Assembly (NCBI RefSeq): GCF_003095655.1
Contig: NZ_CP029151.1
Location: 2,417,001-2,481,000 of the forward strand
Direction of reading: 5' to 3'
Length of the DNA: 64,000 nt
Source: Dokdonia sp. Dokd-P16
GTDB taxonomy: Bacteria > Bacteroidota > Bacteroidia > Flavobacteriales > Flavobacteriaceae
The notes under the pieces were generated by a model that was given only the letters and a program-made list of their open reading frames with translations, made no database searches and had not been told where the DNA came from. Position numbers and translations under genes: made by a program. Below are positions 33,269 to 41,331 of this stretch, piece by piece (positions within the stretch are counted from its first letter, which is position 1; each line of letters begins with the position of its first letter).

Positions 33269-33330
33269 TAAAATACAAAACCCATCTATCTACAAAGCAC
33301 TTGTTTTGAGATAGATGCAAATTTTAGCAA

Positions 33331-35163
33331 ATGGCTGAAGAAACAAAAAATCCTGAAGTTCAGGAAGACGCTGCAGTAGTAGCACCAAAAGTTGAGCTAT
33401 CTCCAGCTCAAGAGAACCCAAAGAAATTTCTTGAAGATTTTAACTGGGAAAAGTACGAAGAAGGAATCGACACTGTAGATGACAAGCAACTTGAAGAGTT
33501 TGAAGCACTAGTAGCTCAAAACTTTGTAGATACACTTGATGACGATGTAGTAGAAGGAACAGTAATTACAATTACTGATCGTGATGCAATCATTGACATT
33601 AACGCTAAGTCTGAAGGAGTAATCTCTCTTAATGAGTTTCGTTACAATCCAGATCTTAAAGTAGGTGATAAAGTAGAAGTACTTATTGACGTACGTGAAG
33701 ATGCAACTGGTCAATTGATATTATCACACCGTAAGGCACGTGTTATCAAGGCTTGGGATCGCGTTAACGCAGCACACGATGAGGGAACTATCGTAAACGG
33801 ATTTGTAAAAGCACGTACTAAAGGAGGTATGATCGTAGATGTATTCGGTATTGAAGCATTCTTACCAGGATCACAAATTGATGTGAAGCCTATACGTGAT
33901 TACGATCAGTATGTAAATAAAACAATGGAATTCAAGGTTGTAAAAATCAACCACGAGTTTAAAAACGTTGTAGTATCTCACAAAGCGCTTATCGAAGCAG
34001 ATATCGAAGAGCAGAAGAAGGAGATCATCGGGCAGCTTGAGAAAGGACAAGTACTTGAAGGTGTTGTTAAAAACATTACTTCTTACGGTGTATTTGTTGA
34101 TCTTGGAGGTGTTGATGGATTGGTACACATTACAGACCTTTCTTGGTCACGTATCAACCACCCGAATGAAATCGTTGAGCTTGATCAGAAACTGAATGTT
34201 GTAATCCTTGACTTTGATGAGGATAAAACACGTATCCAGTTAGGTCTTAAGCAACTTTCTAAGCACCCATGGGAGGCTTTAGGAGAAGAGCTTAAAGTTG
34301 GTGATAACGTAAAAGGTAAAGTAGTTGTAATCGCAGATTACGGTGCATTTATCGAAGTAGAAGAAGGAGTAGAAGGTCTTATCCACGTATCAGAAATGTC
34401 ATGGTCTACGCACTTACGTAGCGCTCAAGACTTTGTAAAAGTAGGAGACGTAGTAGATGCTCAAATCCTTACTTTAGATCGTGAAGATCGTAAGATGAGC
34501 CTTGGTATCAAGCAATTAACGCAAGACCCATGGACAGATATTACTTCAAAATACCCTGTAGGTTCACGTCACGAAGGTATCGTACGTAACTTTACAAACT
34601 TCGGTGTGTTCTTAGAACTAGAAGAAGGTATTGATGGATTAATTTACATCTCAGATCTTTCTTGGACTAAGAAAGTGAAGCACCCATCAGAATTCTGTGA
34701 GGTAGGAGATAAACTAGAAGTAGTGGTTCTTGAGCTTGACGTAGATGGACGTAAATTATCTTTAGGTCACAAACAAATCGAAGCAAATCCTTGGGATAAG
34801 TACGAGGATGAGTTCAAAATGGGTACTACTCACAAAGCTGCAATCACAGAGATTGTAGACAAAGGAGCTACTATCGATTTTAACGAGGATATTACTGCAT
34901 TTGTTCCTACTCGTCACCTTGAAAAAGAGGACGGTACTAAACTAGGAAAAGGAGAAGAAGCAGAATTCCAAATTATCGAATTCAACAAAGACTTCAAGCG
35001 TGTAGTTGCTTCACATATGGTTATCCATAAAGAAGAAGAAGCTAAAATCGTTAAGCAACAAGCTAAGAAAGCTAAAACTCAATCTGATGAGTCTAAGCCT
35101 ACTTTAGGTGATGCAAACGATGCTCTTGCAGCTCTTAAAAAGAAAATGGAAGGAGGAGAGTAA
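33331..35163 (+). CDS. rpsA: 30S ribosomal protein S1
   Basis: The 610-residue protein consists of S1 (OB-fold) repeats, most clearly VLEGVVKNITSYGVFVDLGGVDGLVHITDLSW, VKGKVVVIADYGAFIEVEEGVEGLIHVSEMSW and HEGIVRNFTNFGVFLELEEGIDGLIYISDLSW. Two more divergent repeats precede and one follows these, six in all. A short acidic N-terminal tail and a Lys-rich C-terminus bracket them. S1 binds mRNA on the small ribosomal subunit and helps initiation, which matters in Bacteroidota where Shine-Dalgarno sites are rare. It has its own promoter and a terminator. Confidence 0.97.
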   Translation: MAEETKNPEVQEDAAVVAPKVELSPAQENPKKFLEDFNWEKYEEGIDTVDDKQLEEFEALVAQNFVDTLDDDVVEGTVITITDRDAIIDINAKSEGVISLNEFRYNPDLKVGDKVEVLIDVREDATGQLILSHRKARVIKAWDRVNAAHDEGTIVNGFVKARTKGGMIVDVFGIEAFLPGSQIDVKPIRDYDQYVNKTMEFKVVKINHEFKNVVVSHKALIEADIEEQKKEIIGQLEKGQVLEGVVKNITSYGVFVDLGGVDGLVHITDLSWSRINHPNEIVELDQKLNVVILDFDEDKTRIQLGLKQLSKHPWEALGEELKVGDNVKGKVVVIADYGAFIEVEEGVEGLIHVSEMSWSTHLRSAQDFVKVGDVVDAQILTLDREDRKMSLGIKQLTQDPWTDITSKYPVGSRHEGIVRNFTNFGVFLELEEGIDGLIYISDLSWTKKVKHPSEFCEVGDKLEVVVLELDVDGRKLSLGHKQIEANPWDKYEDEFKMGTTHKAAITEIVDKGATIDFNEDITAFVPTRHLEKEDGTKLGKGEEAEFQIIEFNKDFKRVVASHMVIHKEEEAKIVKQQAKKAKTQSDESKPTLGDANDALAALKKKMEGGE

Positions 35164-35188
35164 TTCTCACCATCTAATTTTTTATAAT

Positions 35189-35219
35189 AAAAGCCTCTCA
35201 GGAAACTGAGAGGCTTTTT
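35189..35219 (+). terminator. Terminator of rpsA
   Basis: AAGCCTCTCAG (35191-35201), GAAA loop, CTGAGAGGCTT (35206-35216) and a T run. It lies 28 nt after the stop codon. Confidence 0.9.
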
Positions 35220-35284
35220 GTTGTTTACACGTGTAGTAAATAGGTGGTAAATATGTTTCGTTAAAAGTGGTGGGTGAGTAGTAA

Positions 35285-35300
35285 CGCTTTAGCGAAAGCG
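35285..35300. repeat. Near-perfect palindrome copy (CGCTTTAGCGAAAGCG)
   Basis: One substitution in the centre (TTTAGCGAAA for TTTCGCGAAA), flanked by AA and TAC. In the gap after rpsA. Confidence 0.8.
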
Positions 35301-35432
35301 TACATTAAAAATCTTATAAGTAAACCTATGACTTTACTGCTAACTGCTCATGACACTATTGCGCACGAGTTCACTTTGCCCTTATTAACAGGCTTACTAC
35401 TATTTAAATCTGCTTAAGTGTGTTGTTTAGAT

Positions 35433-36506
35433 TTACTTTTGATCTAAAGAATCGATAATAGTATCGTGTTGAAATACTGGGCCGTGATATTGTAATCGCT
35501 TGCGCATTTTGTATTTTCTTATCAAGTTATAAGGCTTCTTTTTTAAGTGAGATTTATTACTGTGTAAAAATGTGATAGTGGCATCTATAACTCTGCGGCT
35601 AGATTGTCCGTCATGATATGGGTGAGAAAATGCAGCAAACTCTTCTATATGCTTAATTAACTCAGGAGGATTAGTTAGTGCGCGAGTAATTTCTTTCTCA
35701 ATATCGCTTACTTCTGTAACATCTACAAGATATGGTCCAGGCATATTATTCCTAAAAGTAACGACAGGTTTGTGTTGTAATAAAAACTCTATAATAGCAG
35801 AAGTAGTATCTGCAAAAAGGATATTCGCTTTCTTAAATAGCGGTATCAAATCTGTGGTGTCATGATACACAAAATTCTCATTTTGTAATGCTTTGATTTT
35901 TGCGTGTACAGCCGGGTCTAACTTAGGGTGAAGTACAATATTAAACTTCCATTTATCTAGCTTAGATAGACGTACAAGTTCTTCCATTACCTCGTCTTTT
36001 AAGGCAATACTGTAATCTTTTGTAAACGTAGAGGCAATTAATATAGTAGGCTTTTCTGTCTCATTATTTTCAATAGGAAACAGTGGGTCAACCTTTGACC
36101 AGCCTGTTTCTACTACCTCAAAATGAGGATATTTTTTTTGCTGCTTTTTAAAAGGGACTGTGCTTGAGGGTCCTTGCGTACAGTATAAATCAAAGAAACC
36201 TCGTATTCTAAACTGATCTGTTCCTTTACGTTTATTAGCAGGAAAACCATGAAAAATCTGCACTTTAATGCCTGATAGAAAATGAGCGACACTATCTGTG
36301 GCAGTGAGTACAATATGCGGCCTGTATGCAACTGCTTCATCTATAGTATGGAGTGCGCCTTGCTCAGAAAGCAGTTTTTCTTTTCCCTCATCTTGATCTG
36401 CAAACCAGCGTACGCTGTGTCCTAGTCTCAGTAGTTCCTGTTCTAGTGGTTTACCTATAGGAATAGAGTAGCTGTAAGAGATGTAAATGAGAAATTTATA
36501 ATCCAT
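35433..36506 (-). CDS. CDP-glycerol glycerophosphotransferase-like protein (TagB/TagF-type)
   Basis: The 357-residue protein resembles the GT-B-like polyol-phosphate transferases: VQIFHGFPANKRKG in the first half, a TGWSKVDPLF block, ILIASTFTKDYS, VLHPKLDP and LFADTTSAIIEFLLQHKPVVTFRN (the conserved D-TSA-EF block) in the second. In Gram-positives these make teichoic acids. In Gram-negatives they add phosphoglycerol-type links to surface glycans. It follows the Stealth gene after one base. The chemistry of the donor (CDP-glycerol or another CDP-polyol) is not visible. Confidence 0.8.
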   Translation of the reverse strand: MDYKFLIYISYSYSIPIGKPLEQELLRLGHSVRWFADQDEGKEKLLSEQGALHTIDEAVAYRPHIVLTATDSVAHFLSGIKVQIFHGFPANKRKGTDQFRIRGFFDLYCTQGPSSTVPFKKQQKKYPHFEVVETGWSKVDPLFPIENNETEKPTILIASTFTKDYSIALKDEVMEELVRLSKLDKWKFNIVLHPKLDPAVHAKIKALQNENFVYHDTTDLIPLFKKANILFADTTSAIIEFLLQHKPVVTFRNNMPGPYLVDVTEVSDIEKEITRALTNPPELIKHIEEFAAFSHPYHDGQSSRRVIDATITFLHSNKSHLKKKPYNLIRKYKMRKRLQYHGPVFQHDTIIDSLDQK

Positions 36507-36507
36507 G

Positions 36508-37500
36508 TTAAGATGTTAGTCTGGCAGATATCCAGTCTTTAATATATATAAGTAAAGCAGGATCTGCTTTTTCTAAACTCTGAAATGTGACAAATATCTT
36601 AGATGGATCATCAATAAATTGAGCCAACTTCTTTTTTACACTCGAGGGTTTCTTGTAAGATCGAAAATAAGTTAATTGTGTGTCTTTTGAGTAGTGAAAG
36701 GTTCCTTTTTTAATTTCGAGATGCTCAGATAATGAAGAAAGTAAAAACTGACTCTTATCCCGAAATCGATAGGAAATATTCTTTTTGAGCAAGTCCTCAT
36801 GCTCATTAAAATAATTTACTAGCGTAGATTTTCTTACACTCATAGGAGTGTGATATCTTCTCACATATTTTTTTGTACCAGCAAGCATAGCGCTTTGCTG
36901 CTGTAGCCTTTTAAAGCTTGGTCTATTTGGGTCAGGTTCCTTTCCTATAAGCTTGAGCAGCTTTTGATAGTATACTTTAAGTGTTCTATCTTCATTAAAC
37001 TTCTCCCATGAGCCACGCAATACGGGCATGCCATTGATAAAGAAATCTTCAGGAGCCGTAGCTCTCATTAAGAAGAAGTCATCATTAAAAACCACAAAAT
37101 GCTCAGATAGATTTGGGATTCTATAGAGCATTATCTCTATAGAAATAGAGTTGAAACTAGGTAAAGCTTCTTCATAATCTTTAAAAATCACTGTGTGATC
37201 TATAATTTTTAGGTTGACACCTTGTTTTTGAGCCTTTATAGATAAGTCTTCAAAATCTTGTGGTACCTGATTGTCGGTAACGACATATATGTTTTTAATA
37301 AACGGAGCAAACTTGATAATGGATGCAATTGCAATCTGCACTTCGCCTATGGCGTTGTAGCGAGTACTCTCTGCTTTTTTAGAGAAATCAATCTTAGTAT
37401 CTAGATACGAATTGATTTTATATTGCCATGTTAAGTCATCACCATTTACCCACGTGATAACCGCATCTATGTTCATATCATTAGTTTGCTCCGTTGTCAT
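36508..37500 (-). CDS. Stealth family capsule phosphotransferase
   Basis: The 330-residue protein carries the Stealth signatures. CR1 is at the N-terminus (DAVITWVNGDD), then CR2 (STRYNAIGEVQIAIASIIKFAPFIKNIYVVTDNQVP and FVVFNDDFFLM), a CR3-like RRYHTPMSVRK segment, and a CR4-like end. Stealth proteins are hexose-1-phosphoryl or sugar-phosphate transferases in capsule synthesis. It lies 1 nt after dapD and 1 nt before the CDP-glycerol-type transferase, so the two glycan enzymes form a unit. They may build a phosphodiester-linked surface polymer. No other glycan genes are nearby. Confidence 0.85.
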   Translation of the reverse strand: MTTEQTNDMNIDAVITWVNGDDLTWQYKINSYLDTKIDFSKKAESTRYNAIGEVQIAIASIIKFAPFIKNIYVVTDNQVPQDFEDLSIKAQKQGVNLKIIDHTVIFKDYEEALPSFNSISIEIMLYRIPNLSEHFVVFNDDFFLMRATAPEDFFINGMPVLRGSWEKFNEDRTLKVYYQKLLKLIGKEPDPNRPSFKRLQQQSAMLAGTKKYVRRYHTPMSVRKSTLVNYFNEHEDLLKKNISYRFRDKSQFLLSSLSEHLEIKKGTFHYSKDTQLTYFRSYKKPSSVKKKLAQFIDDPSKIFVTFQSLEKADPALLIYIKDWISARLTS

Positions 37501-37501
37501 A

Positions 37502-38317
37502 TTATACTGCTACGTCGTACTCTCTTAAGGCATCATTGAGAGATGTCTTTTTATTAGTGCTCTCTTTACGTTTGCCTATAATTAGTGCACAAGGAACTTG
37601 GTACTCTCCCGCAGCAAATTTCTTAGTATAACTTCCAGGTATTACTACAGACCTCGCAGGTACGCGCCCCTTCATTTCTACAGGTTCATCACCAGTAACA
37701 TCAATAATTTTTGTGCTCATTGTAAGTACTACGTTTGCGCCTAAAACAGCTTCTTTCTCAACGTGTACACCTTCTACTACGATACATCTAGATCCTATAA
37801 AAGCACCATCTTCTATAATTACAGGAGATGCTTGTAGTGGTTCAAGAACACCACCTATACCTACACCACCACTTAGGTGTACGTTTTTACCTATTTGTGC
37901 ACAGCTTCCTACAGTTGCCCATGTATCTACCATAGTTCCCTCATCTACATAAGCTCCTATGTTTACATAACTAGGCATTAAGATTACTCCCTTAGAGATA
38001 TAAGCTCCGTGACGTGCAACAGCATTAGGCACTACACGAATACCGCGATTTGCAAAGTCTCTCTTTAAAGGAATTTTATCGTGATATTCAAAGATTCCAG
38101 CTTCCAGAGTTTCCATCTTTTGGATAGGGAAATAAAGTACAACCGCCTTTTTTACCCACTCATTTACTTGCCATCCGTCTTCTGTAGGTTCTGCAACACG
38201 TAGCGTACCACGGTCTAGCATGTCTACTACCTCACGTATAGCATTAATAGTTACTGGATTTGTAAGGAGCGAGCGATCTTCCCAAGCTTCTTCGATGATG
38301 TTTCTAAGTTGTGTCAT
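37502..38317 (-). CDS. dapD: 2,3,4,5-tetrahydropyridine-2,6-dicarboxylate N-succinyltransferase
   Basis: Transfers succinyl from succinyl-CoA in the lysine/diaminopimelate pathway. The 271-residue protein has family length. The helical N-terminal part is followed by hexapeptide repeats of the left-handed beta-helix (GAYISKGVILMPSYVNIGAYVDEGTMVDTWATVGSCAQIGKNVHLSGGVGIGGVLEPLQ) and the conserved end (VPARSVVIPGSYTKKF). It is the first gene of the unit with Stealth and the CDP-glycerol-type transferase. Confidence 0.95.
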   Translation of the reverse strand: MTQLRNIIEEAWEDRSLLTNPVTINAIREVVDMLDRGTLRVAEPTEDGWQVNEWVKKAVVLYFPIQKMETLEAGIFEYHDKIPLKRDFANRGIRVVPNAVARHGAYISKGVILMPSYVNIGAYVDEGTMVDTWATVGSCAQIGKNVHLSGGVGIGGVLEPLQASPVIIEDGAFIGSRCIVVEGVHVEKEAVLGANVVLTMSTKIIDVTGDEPVEMKGRVPARSVVIPGSYTKKFAAGEYQVPCALIIGKRKESTNKKTSLNDALREYDVAV

Positions 38318-38640
38318 TTGATATTTTTAAGCGCTGAGTAAGGTATGTTAACTCTTCTCAGTAATCGTTAATGGATGTTCAAAGATAAAGTTTCAAATGC
38401 TTTTTGATGGTTTCTAGTGGGGCAAAACTCAAACAAGTTAAGGCTTTCTTGTTATATATAAAACAAGTGGTACACTCTCGTAATGTGGATTGAGAAGCTA
38501 TGAAGTTACTTAGCTGGTAAAAGATAGACTGCTCTGTAAGTAGCTACTTTTTTGTAATTGCAAGACCTTGCTATTATGAAAGCTATTGCGATGCACAACC
38601 TTATAGCTTGTTTTTCCTTATTTTTGCACAAATTTTATAG
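38318..38640. other. 323-nt gap between divergent dapD and yqgF
   Basis: No palindrome copy and no open frame of interest. A TATTTTTG -7-like box at 38619-38626 lies 15 nt before the yqgF ATG, but no TTG at the right distance was found. The rest probably holds the dapD promoter. Confidence 0.5.
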
Positions 38641-39051
38641 ATGGCACGCATCATTGCAATAGATTACGGAACAAAGCGCACTGGTATCGCAGTGACAGAC
38701 GAGTTGCAGATGATCGCTTCAGGTCTTACAACGGTTGAAACAAAAGATATTTTCATCTTTTTGAAGAAATATCTTTCAGAAGAGAAGGTGGAGGCTATGG
38801 TGATAGGTGAGCCTAAGCGCATGAATAATGAGGCGAGTGATGTGGAGGTAGACATTGTACGCTTTCGCGAAAGCGTAGAAAAAAAACATCCAGAGTTAAC
38901 CATCATTAGACAAGATGAAAGGTTTACCTCAAAGATGGCTTTCCAGACCATGTTAGACAGTGGTATCGGTAAAAAGAAAAGACAAAATAAAGCACTTGTA
39001 GATCAAATAAGTGCAACGATTATCCTTCAGGATTACCTGTATAATAAGTAG
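38641..39051 (+). CDS. yqgF: YqgF/RuvX family putative Holliday junction resolvase (16S rRNA maturation)
   Basis: The 136-residue protein has the RNase H-like fold motifs of the family: AIDYGTKRTGIAVTD at the N-terminus, VIGEPKRMNNEAS in the middle and DERFTSKMA near the C-terminus, which hold the acidic metal ligands. It is essential in many bacteria and probably processes pre-16S rRNA. A full 20-bp palindrome lies inside the gene (38858-38877) and encodes VRFRESV in frame, in the loop after the DVEVDIV segment. It is 2 nt before def. Confidence 0.92.
   Translation: MARIIAIDYGTKRTGIAVTDELQMIASGLTTVETKDIFIFLKKYLSEEKVEAMVIGEPKRMNNEASDVEVDIVRFRESVEKKHPELTIIRQDERFTSKMAFQTMLDSGIGKKKRQNKALVDQISATIILQDYLYNK
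38858..38877. repeat. Palindrome copy 11, full 20-bp form, inside yqgF
   Basis: TACGCTTTCGCGAAAGCGTA is perfectly self-complementary. It is read in frame as V-R-F-R-E-S-V. Confidence 0.98.
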
Positions 39052-39053
39052 AT

Positions 39054-39644
39054 ATGATTATACCAATTGTGGCGTACGGAGATCCCGTACTTAAGAAAAA
39101 AGCAAAAGATATTACTCCGGAGTATCCTAAATTTAGCGAGCTCATAGAGAATATGTATGATACGATGTATGAAGCTCACGGTGTTGGGCTTGCAGCACCT
39201 CAAATAGGTTTACCTATACGTGTGTTTCTAGTAGATACAACACCGTTTGCAGAAGATGAAAGCTATACTCCAGAAGAGCAGGAACAGCTTGCAAATTTCA
39301 AGAAAACCTTTGTAAATGCAGAGATTCTTGAAGAAGAAGGAGAGGAGTGGGCATTTTCTGAAGGCTGCTTGAGCATACCTGGTATTAATGAAGATGTTTT
39401 TAGAAAACCTAAGGTGACTATCAGGTATCAAGATGAGAACTTTAAAGAGTACACAGAGACTTATGATGGACTTATTGCTCGAGTAATCCAGCATGAGTAT
39501 GATCATATAGAAGGGGTCCTTTTTACAGATAAACTCTCAAGTCTTAAAAAGCGTTTAATAAAAGGAAAGCTTGTAAATATCTCAAAAGGTAAGTGTAATG
39601 CAGAGTATCGCATGCGTTTTCCAGCAGCGTCAAAAAAGCGCTAG
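39054..39644 (+). CDS. def: Peptide deformylase
   Basis: Removes the formyl group from nascent proteins. The 196-residue protein has motif 1 (GVGLAAPQIG), motif 2 (EGCLSIPG with the metal-binding cysteine) and motif 3 (QHEYDHIEG with the HExxH histidines). A 20-residue insertion (DESYTPEEQEQLANFKK) between motifs 1 and 2 is usual for Bacteroidota enzymes. It follows yqgF with a gap of 2 nt. Confidence 0.95.
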   Translation: MIIPIVAYGDPVLKKKAKDITPEYPKFSELIENMYDTMYEAHGVGLAAPQIGLPIRVFLVDTTPFAEDESYTPEEQEQLANFKKTFVNAEILEEEGEEWAFSEGCLSIPGINEDVFRKPKVTIRYQDENFKEYTETYDGLIARVIQHEYDHIEGVLFTDKLSSLKKRLIKGKLVNISKGKCNAEYRMRFPAASKKR

Positions 39645-39743
39645 TATTCTTAAAGTCTCGTGTAAAGATTAACGAATCCTTGCAAACAAAATTTGTAAAT
39701 ATGTATCGCAAAGTGCATCTTTGCCACCCAATTTGAATAACAT

Positions 39744-40169
39744 ATGAGTTTAGATAAAGTAATTGCAATCGCTGGAAAGCCTGGAATATATGAGTTAAAG
39801 CAACAAACACGCAGTGGTTTTGTGGCAGAATCTCTAGTAGATGGTAAGAGAATTACCGTAGGTATTCGTCATAACGTAAGTGTACTTTCTGAAATTGCTA
39901 TCTACACCTTAAGTGAGGAGAAGCCACTTAGAGAGGTGTTACAAGCCATAAAAGACAAGGAAAATGGAGCGCCTACTATTAATCATAAGGTCTCAAAAGA
40001 TGAACTTGAAGAGTTTTTCTTCAATGTGATTCCAGATTATGATGAGGATCGTGTATATGCTAGTGACATTAAGAAAGTAGTACAGTGGTACAACATTTTA
40101 CAAGCAAAAGATATGCTTAACTTTGACGCGCCAGCAGCTCCCGCAGCAGCAAGCGAAGAAGAGGAATAG
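39744..40169 (+). CDS. DUF5606 family protein
   Basis: The 141-residue protein begins SLDKVIAIAGKPGIYELKQQTRSGFVAESLVDGKRITV, the typical start of DUF5606. I recall it next to mazG and def in other Flavobacteriia. The C-terminus is Ala/Pro/Glu-rich (DAPAAPAAASEEEE). Function unknown; the short KPGxYE start suggests a small binding domain. A -7-like box (CATCTTTG, 39716-39723) with TTTG 20 nt upstream may be its promoter. Confidence 0.8.
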   Translation: MSLDKVIAIAGKPGIYELKQQTRSGFVAESLVDGKRITVGIRHNVSVLSEIAIYTLSEEKPLREVLQAIKDKENGAPTINHKVSKDELEEFFFNVIPDYDEDRVYASDIKKVVQWYNILQAKDMLNFDAPAAPAAASEEEE

Positions 40170-40190
40170 TGCATAACTTTTTATAATATT

Positions 40191-40226
40191 AAAAAGCCTT
40201 TACAGTTTATTTGTAAAGGCTTTTTT
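40191..40226 (+). terminator. Terminator after the DUF5606 gene
   Basis: AAAAAGCCTTTACA (40191-40204) pairs with TGTAAAGGCTTTTT (40212-40225), with T run. It lies 21 nt after the stop. Confidence 0.9.
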
Positions 40227-40243
40227 AGTTTTAAAGATGAGTA

Positions 40244-40257
40244 CGCTTTCGCGAAAA
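40244..40257. repeat. Palindrome copy 12 (asymmetric right arm)
   Basis: GTACGCTTTCGCGAAAATGT, identical over 20 nt to copy 8. Between the DUF5606 terminator and mazG. Confidence 0.9.
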
Positions 40258-40333
40258 TGTGACAAGCACCCACACCATAAATAACATTAAATTCAGGTAA
40301 TAGTAAATTATTGCTGCAATTACCACCCTGACT

Positions 40334-41107
40334 ATGAATACAAGAGAGACGCAATTAAAAGCCTTTGATAGATTACTAACCATAATGGACGAACTACGCG
40401 TAGGTTGTCCTTGGGATAAAAAGCAAACCATGGAAAGCTTGCGTCACCTCACCATTGAGGAAACCTATGAGCTAGGCGATGCTATTCTTGATAATGATCT
40501 AGAAGAGGTGAAAAAGGAGCTTGGTGATCTTTTGTTACACATTGTGTTCTATGCCAAAATAGGAAGCGAGACTAAGGATTTTGATATCGCAGATGTAGCA
40601 AATAGTATTTCTGATAAACTAGTTTCTCGCCATCCACACATTTATGGAGATGTTGATGTGGCAGATGCAAAAGAAGTAGAGCGCAACTGGGAAAAACTTA
40701 AGCTTAAAGAGGGTAAGAAGTCTGTACTAGAAGGAGTTCCAAAGGGATTGCCAGCACTAGTAAAAGCCAGTCGAATTCAAGATAAAGTTGCTGGCGTAGG
40801 TTTTGACTGGGAAGAACCACAGCAGGTATTTGAAAAGGTGCAAGAAGAACTTGAGGAGCTACAACACGAAGTAAATGAGAATAATCAAGAAAAGATTGAA
40901 GCCGAATTTGGTGATGTGCTGTTCTCAATGATTAACTACGCACGGTTCTTAAAAGTAGATCCGGAAAGCGCACTAGAACGCACCAATAAGAAATTTATAA
41001 AACGCTTTCAATATTTAGAAGGTAAAGCAAAGGAACTTGGAAAAGACTTTTCAGACATGACACTGGCAGAAATGGATGCTTTCTGGGAAGAGGCTAAGAA
41101 ATTGTAA
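40334..41107 (+). CDS. mazG: Nucleoside triphosphate pyrophosphohydrolase MazG
   Basis: Hydrolyses NTPs and dNTPs to monophosphates, a housekeeping and stress-control enzyme. The 257-residue protein has the two tandem MazG domains: GCPWDKKQTMESLRHLTIEETYELGDAI with ELGDLLLHIVFYAKI (first), and KVQEELEELQHE with EFGDVLFSMINYARF (second). The EExxE and ExxD metal ligands are in place. It has the family length. Confidence 0.95.
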   Translation: MNTRETQLKAFDRLLTIMDELRVGCPWDKKQTMESLRHLTIEETYELGDAILDNDLEEVKKELGDLLLHIVFYAKIGSETKDFDIADVANSISDKLVSRHPHIYGDVDVADAKEVERNWEKLKLKEGKKSVLEGVPKGLPALVKASRIQDKVAGVGFDWEEPQQVFEKVQEELEELQHEVNENNQEKIEAEFGDVLFSMINYARFLKVDPESALERTNKKFIKRFQYLEGKAKELGKDFSDMTLAEMDAFWEEAKKL

Positions 41108-41190
41108 TCGATTTATAACAATGTATTTAAAGTTCTTTTAGAGTCTGATATATTTTATTTCTAGATGGAAAGTGCTTTGAATTTTAATTA

Positions 41191-41231
41191 AACTTCAACT
41201 TCAACTTCAACTTCAACTTCAACTTCAACTT
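41191..41231. repeat. Hexanucleotide tandem repeat (AACTTC)n upstream of the VWA gene
   Basis: Six full AACTTC units and a partial one (41191-41231), preceded by TTAATTA. A small TGAGGG/CCCTCA hairpin follows (41231-41248). It lies 101 nt upstream of the VWA gene start, in promoter territory, where copy-number change could alter expression. Confidence 0.9.
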
Positions 41232-41331
41232 GAGGGCTACTTCCCTCACTCAAACATCCTGTTCCCTCAATCTAGGTTTTTAAAAGGTGATCTCTACTAT
41301 AATTTCACCTCACAATTAAAAACCAAAGGAT

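Larger units (their letters stand above)
32744..33330. other. 587-nt intergenic region with rpsA promoter and leader
   Basis: Contains one full palindrome (32859), the rpsA promoter (33137-33167), a ~163-nt rpsA leader and a degenerate palindrome within that leader (33254). No open frame of note. No known riboswitch or leader motif was recognised. Confidence 0.6.

Noticed and set aside
41191-41231. CRISPR-like array
   Set aside because: The 6-nt unit with no spacers is a microsatellite, not a CRISPR.
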